Part shown: positions 59,034 to 64,000 of the stretch, in pieces
How the letters are laid out: each line of letters opens with the position of its first letter
Numbering within the stretch: position 1 is the first letter of the stretch
DNA from: Datnioides undecimradiatus
Taxonomy: Eukaryota; Chordata; Actinopteri; Lobotiformes; Datnioididae
Direction of reading: 5' to 3'
Length of the DNA stretch: 64,000 bases
Assembly: GCA_008933995.1 (NCBI GenBank)
Contig: WARS01000050.1
Location: 5,582,574-5,646,573, forward strand
Position numbers and translations under genes: made by a program
Notes under the pieces: model-generated
What the model saw: the letters and a program-made list of their open reading frames with translations, nothing else
Database searches by the model: none
What the model was told of the DNA's origin: nothing

Positions 59034-62000
59034 GTGAGTGGACAGGGGAGCTTGAGACCTGCTCTGTTCAGGCTTTGCTCCTTTATTCTGGGTTCAGTGG
59101 GGATTAAGGCCCCTGGAAAGGGCCGACGGGCACTGGATGTCTTGGGGTGATGTTATAGGTTGTGTGCTGTCTTAGTGCTGGTTGAAGTGATCAAAATGCT
59201 GGAGACTGAACCAGCACACACCTATTTGTGGTGATCATCTGGCTCTATAGCATGCATGTAAAAGAAAGATGAGCTTGAGATGTGTTTTATGCTGCAGAGA
59301 CTAAATGAAACGGGACTATCTTCTGTGGATTATCATCCTTATCTTGTACGGACTCTTATCTGGTTTGAAGATTTAACTGAGGAGTTCCTATTGAAGGATT
59401 TTGCGATTACCTGGGTGGCCTTTTTCATTCAAGAAGATTTTTATCAATAGAAGAATGGAAGAAGACAATGTCTGTTTTTTATTATTTTACTTTTTCATTA
59501 GAAAATCAACCACGACTGACAAATAGAAACACACACACACACAAGCTTTGTCCGCTGAGTGTGAAAGACCCTATTCAAACAGACACATACATGTTATCTG
59601 CTGGATGCCTAACACTTTTCAGGATTCTACCCTTTTTAAGCATTTTTGCAGCCTTGAAGAATTAAAAGTTGGATTCAAAATGTTTTTTTTAACCTGATGG
59701 ACTGGCTAACCCACATAAAAGACATTCAACAGAGGCAATTGAGACATTGGCATGGAGGGGGGTGTGATGGGGGTGTTGGGGGTAAACAGTGCCAGTCTCA
59801 TGACCCCTCCTTCCACATTCCTCCTCAATCCTTTGTTTTTTCCTCTCTCCTGCACCAATTTTATTCAATATTCTGTCCAGTTTCTACTCATTTACCCTAC
59901 ATCACATGACAAGTTGACTTATATCTTTAAGTGTCACGTACTATTCCTATAACCGTTGTTATTGCCCAATTGATTGGTATCCAGTCATCTGTACAACACA
60001 CCTACGCAGCTATTTAATGCTAATGAATGCTTTGACAACGCTGATTTTCTAATACAGGTTAATGGAATCGAAATTTATGGCATGCAGCTTTCATTATTTC
60101 AGATTTTTGCATAAAAAGATCAACTTAAAAAGGAGCTTTGATAAAACCTGATTTTCTAAATTGAGCAATTATACACCATTAAGAGAATAATTGTTTAGTC
60201 TGTCTTACTGTAATTCTACCTTTTGGTATTAACTCCTTCAGTAAGAGTGTAATATTCATGTCATGTATAATACTAACAATAATGTATAACACTATAACAA
60301 TCGCTTGGTTTACTGTTGCTAAGCATTACCTGACTCGCCATATGATGTCTTTCTATCTGTGTTTCAGAGGGGTCCACCTGGACCTCAGGGCCAGCCCGGC
60401 CCACCAGGCCCCTCTGGCACTCCTGGGTCAGACGGCATTGATGTAAGTATCCACACAGGTTTGCCCAGCAGATTTGTCACAAAGACCATCATTGTGCTGG
60501 AGAAATACCAACCTTGTGCTACTCTGCAGTACTGCAGTCTTCGCAGCAGAGGGCACTGCAAATGAAAACATGTTGGCACAAAAGAGCTCTGTTCCCAGCA
60601 GAGAGAGGGGTCTTTGAGAACGGGACCCTTAGCTCAAACCTGAGTTTGTGTCACAGTAATGTGATACATTTGAGATATTCTCAGGGTTAACTACACACAG
60701 GTTGTGTACATATGTTCTAAATTGAAGCTGCTGGGCTGGTGGAGCAGGGCAGGAACTGCCTGTTCACTCCATGATCCAAAATCAGAACCAGTTATATGTT
60801 TAACTTTAAATCAGCTCATATACTTGAACTCTTTGCAGAAGAGTATGATATTAAGTCTATGATGTTAAATCTAACTGTACCACCTTCATAAGGCATCTTC
60901 CACATATGCTCTTTGTGCATTTTGGCTTGTGATCGATGGAGCTTTTCAGCATTTGGTCATCACCAGACTGCAGCTCAGACAAGTTTAAATATATGAAACC
61001 CCCCTGTAGTAAAGAAAAAGAGTGATAGTTGTTGGTTCACACTGGAGGAGTTTACCTGCCCTCCAGTTTTTACACTTTGACTTTACCCTTTGGGGTCTCT
61101 GCCAGAAGACAGGTGGGATGTCAACATGATGGAAAATCAAGCCCTTGTAGAAAAACTCTAACCTTCATCTAGACTGATGATCATCTAAACATCATCAGAG
61201 TCTTTGAACATGTCTCTCTCTGTAAGAACATGATCTTAATGTTGCAGTCTTTTATGAATATTGCATTCAATCAGGAATCAACTTCCTCAACTTGTCTTTA
61301 TAATATATCCTAACTAGTCAAACACACACACTCTTGAGCACTTTGTTTTTATTTCTTAACCTTTAATTAATCAAGTGAATCACATATGTGCAATAACTGC
61401 TTTTACATGGCCAAGATAGACCAGATATATCAACGATGATTGGCAGTCAACCACAGATATGAAACAAAGTCTATAATATCTCCACTCTGCCTCTCTACAG
61501 GGTGATAAAGGACCTCCTGGCCCCCCTGGACCAGTAGTAAGTTTGTATTAAACTGTTTTATCAGATTTTATATTACAACAATTTTAATGTTTAATTTATG
61601 CAGATTTAGTTTTGTCCATAACAATAGTGTGTTGTTGTTTGTTTTATTGTAGGGACAAAAAGGAGAGCCAGGAGAGCCAGGCCCTGATGGAGCACCAGGA
61701 GAGAATGGCATTGATGTAAGTGACGTGACTGATGTCCGTATTTGGTGTTTGTTTGAAAGAAAGAATGAGAAGGAGTGCAAGAAAGAAAGAGCGAACGAGC
61801 TTTGAACATGCTCATGAAATGATAACAAAAACTACTCTCTGAAAGAAACATCCTGAGAGGCTTAATGTGAAAACAGCTTAATGAGGGAGAGGAGAAAACT
61901 TTGAGGTAACAAATATGAAAAAAAAAAAACAAAATCCCCACAGGAATAGCAAGATGGGACCAGGGGACAATGTAAGAAACGGAGTTTAATAGAACTGTCA

Positions 62001-64000
62001 TTTTTCTAATGAAAACACGCTGTGAAAAACAGCTAAATGCGTGCTCTAAGGACCTCGTGTTGAGTTGAAAAAAATGTTTATACTTGTGGACAGAGTTATT
62101 AGAGGAAAAGCATTTCATAAAATACTAAAGCATTAAATTAAAGCAAATGAGGGGGTCGGTGAAGGTTTTTGTGAATAATAACAATGGAAAAAAATAGCCA
62201 AGAAGACTAACGAGATCACGTTTTTAAAGCAATCTGAAGTGTTTTCAGCCACTAGTGGTGCTGTAGAGCAATGTTTTGATGAGTGGACACTTGTGGTGTT
62301 TGTTGCACCACTTCATACACAACAGCACGCCACGAGTTGGAGTGACGTGATACATTTGTGCTGATTGAAAAGAGGCCGCTAACAATCTCTTTGACGTGTA
62401 AAAGACCAGCTGAAAGTCCTCTAGCAGAACTAGCTTTTTCCTGAGCTTTCACTCGTGTTGCACGGTCCTGTGGTGTTTTCCTCAGTTGTCATGGAGTTGG
62501 AACTATTTGCACAGCTGTTATTGAAGCTATATGAGTTTACTGAATGCATGACAAGAGGAACAGTTTGTCAATAATAATCAAACAAAAAGGTCCACTTTCT
62601 CACAAGATTTCTATATTCCTATACATGGTCATGACTTTGCACATACTTTATAAGAGTCAACATTTTAAGAATATTGACTCCTTTAAGATTCACACACTGA
62701 GCTTTATGATACTGGTTTAATGTAAACAAAACTGTTTGTTCTAGAAATTCCACCAACTACTTTAAAGTCATTAGAAAGTCATTACCGCTAAGCCTTTGTT
62801 TTTAGTTTTACTGCAATATTCAAGGCCTTTTTTTTAATGCTTTTCATTTATCTGCTTATTCTTATTTCATGTCATGTACCTAACTACTGCGCATTTTCTG
62901 AGTTTTTTTTCCCATTTAAACATTCAGAATTTCTCTCTGCAGGTCCCTTTATTTTCCAATGACAGAATTGCCGTTGAGACACTGCAGCTCTGACCCTTGA
63001 ACTGCTAACTATCGGTTTATTGTCAGCACAGTGATTTACTGTTTAAGCCCATTTCACTGTGTCAGTCATGGAAATTAGGTTAATATACAACATTATGGAT
63101 AACCCATAATCCCTGACTGATTACACCTATTCAATCTGGTAACCACAGGTAGCGATGAGCAGGAGATGAAGACAAGCAGATGAATTTTAAATGATTTTAA
63201 AGCTCTAGGGCACTTCCGTTATTGATTTACCTGACAGTAATTGTGGTGGAGCTTTATTTAATGTCTAATGCACAGTGCTGCTTCAGTCTTGGTTGGAGGA
63301 GAATTAAGTGTCAGTGCCTCTTGGTCACATGCTAACAGTAGCACACACACACACACACACACACACACGCATACACAAACAAGACTCACTCATGCATTCC
63401 TCAGAGATTTAGCCAGTAATCCGGCCTGGAATCTCAATCTCAGGTTTGTTTCCTAATTACTCTCAAGAAAAGTGTCAGTTTCGATCAACTGTGGGATTAG
63501 CCTGTTTCTTAGGTGAATTCAACTCATGTATAGCCTGTGGGAAGCCCAGTGGTATCGGATTGTTTCCTTCTTTACTTTTCCTTTGCCATTTTGACCCCTG
63601 TGTACATCTCTACCCTTTCTGCCTGCCAACATCCCTTTCTGTCTGTCTCCAGGGTTTGATTGGAGCAAAGGGTGACCGAGGTCCTGTTGGGAGCCCTGGC
63701 CCTAAGGCAAGTGTCTAAACCTCCACCTGCAGAGATCATTAAAACAGATTCCGTATTTCACAAGGGTCAGTTTTCTGACCAAAATGTCTCAGGGTTATTG
63801 TCTCTTATGTTTTCAGTGTGATGGTTGGACATGGTGTTGAAACCATGCTTCCAGGAGAATTAATGGTTATATCACCTATAATATTAAATGCAGTGTGAGC
63901 TAATTACATGCCCTATGAATACCATCCTTAATTCTTTGTGTAAGACTATGTAATAAAAAACTCTGTAGTTATATTGTTTTTGTTTTGTGTTGTCTCTAGG
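58962..64000 (+). CDS. col9a2: Collagen alpha-2(IX) chain, 5' part (exons 1-5 and first base of exon 6)
   Basis: Cartilage fibril-associated (FACIT) collagen chain that pairs with alpha-1 and alpha-3(IX). The coding sequence joins 58962-59033, 60368-60442, 61501-61536, 61653-61715, 63653-63706 and 64000 onward: 100 residues in the window. Exon 1 is a signal peptide ending LCLALAQV. Exons 2-5 are phase 0 and encode uninterrupted Gly-X-Y triplets of the COL3 domain. Exon lengths of 25, 12, 21 and 18 codons and the text (RGPPG at the start, GSDGID, GENGIDGL, GAKG) fit human COL9A2 block for block. COL9A3 has a different N terminus and a 24-codon block in place of the 21. Like COL9A2, there is no large NC4 domain. 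The rest of the gene lies beyond the window. Confidence 0.93.
60368..60442 (+). CDS. col9a2: col9a2 exon 2 (25 codons)
   Basis: Arg followed by eight Gly-X-Y triplets ending GSDGID. Acceptor tgtttcag, donor GAT|gtaagt. The 25-codon block and the GSDGID ending equal human COL9A2 exon 2 as I recall it. Confidence 0.93.
60543..60555 (+). promoter_or_regulatory. CTCF-like motif in col9a2 intron 2
   Basis: GCAGCAGAGGGCA matches the core with one mismatch, at its first base. It lies about 100 bp after exon 2. Confidence 0.3.
61501..61536 (+). CDS. col9a2: col9a2 exon 3 (12 codons)
   Basis: 36-nt exon of exactly four triplets, GDKGPPGPPGPV. Acceptor ctctctacag, donor GTA|gtaagt. Too small for ORF prediction; identified from splice sites and the triplet register. 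Confidence 0.92.
61653..61715 (+). CDS. col9a2: col9a2 exon 4 (21 codons)
   Basis: 63-nt exon of seven triplets from GQKGEPGEPGPD to GENGID. Acceptor tattgtag, donor GAT|gtaagt. Intron 3 is only 116 nt. Confidence 0.93.
63342..63369. repeat. (CA)n microsatellite in col9a2 intron 4
   Basis: Perfect CA run of about 28 bp. Confidence 0.95.
63653..63706 (+). CDS. col9a2: col9a2 exon 5 (18 codons)
   Basis: 54-nt exon of six triplets, GLIGAKGDRGPVGSPGPK. Acceptor gtctccag. The donor is AAG|gcaagt, a GC donor with otherwise ideal flanking bases. Confidence 0.9.
64000..64000 (+). CDS. col9a2: col9a2 exon 6, first base only
   Basis: The window ends in tgtctctag|g, a good acceptor. One exon base (G, expected first base of a Gly codon) is inside the window. 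Confidence 0.7.

Larger units (their letters stand above)
59034..63652 (+). other. col9a2 introns 1-4
   Basis: Introns are 59034-60367, 60443-61500, 61537-61652 and 61716-63652, all GT-AG. No extra Gly-X-Y exon was seen in them. Intron 4 carries the (CA)n run. Confidence 0.8.

Noticed and set aside
61606-62118. 170-codon minus-strand open frame over col9a2
   Set aside because: Antisense to exon 4; its collagen-like stretch is the shadow of Gly-X-Y codons.
58962-64000. Identification as col9a3 rather than col9a2
   Set aside because: The third collagenous exon has 21 codons and the mature N terminus is RGPPG, both as in COL9A2. COL9A3 has a 24-codon block and VGLPG.
1-64000. tRNA, rRNA, CRISPR array or bacterial mobile element
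   Set aside because: No tRNA box pair, rRNA motif or regularly spaced direct repeat was seen; the sequence is clearly animal nuclear DNA.

Overview
The window is vertebrate nuclear DNA, most likely from a ray-finned fish and probably a percomorph. It has spliced genes with introns of 0.25-5 kb and many (GT)n and (CT)n microsatellites. It also carries decayed interspersed repeats that I recognise as common in percomorph genomes: Tc1-like, mariner-like and L2-like remnants, plus short non-autonomous elements. No prokaryotic, viral or CRISPR feature was seen.

Two protein-coding genes can be supported. The first is a complete angiopoietin gene on the minus strand (ATG at 37611, stop at 18660). 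I rebuilt it as nine coding exons totalling 1515 nt and 504 residues. All splice junctions keep frame, and exon phases match the vertebrate angiopoietin pattern. It encodes a signal peptide, a coiled-coil region and a C-terminal fibrinogen-related domain with six cysteines, as expected of a secreted Tie-receptor ligand. By residue comparison from memory it mixes ANGPT2 and ANGPT4 features, so the exact paralogue is left open. The second gene is the 5' end of a type IX collagen alpha-2 gene (col9a2) on the plus strand. Its signal-peptide exon is at 58962-59033, followed by four short phase-0 Gly-X-Y exons. The sixth exon begins at the last base of the window.

Layout: 1-18.3 kb is intergenic DNA downstream of the angiopoietin gene, with a mariner-like remnant (6.5-6.8 kb), a Tc1-like remnant (13.4-14.1 kb) and another interspersed repeat (15.6-15.9 kb). 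18.3-38.2 kb is the angiopoietin gene and its 5' flank. 38.2-58.5 kb is a gene-free spacer between the two divergently transcribed genes, with an L2-like reverse-transcriptase remnant and several repeats. Near its right edge are two divergently oriented CTCF-like motifs. 58.5-64 kb is the promoter side and first exons of col9a2.

The two genes do not form a known pathway: one is a vascular growth factor and the other a cartilage matrix collagen. The head-to-head arrangement with a 21.35 kb spacer is the main context signal. I found no undescribed system. The observations most worth checking are angiopoietin exon 3 flanked by complementary UG and CA repeats, two substitutions at conserved fibrinogen-domain positions, a GC-AG intron in col9a2, and the CTCF-like pair between the genes.
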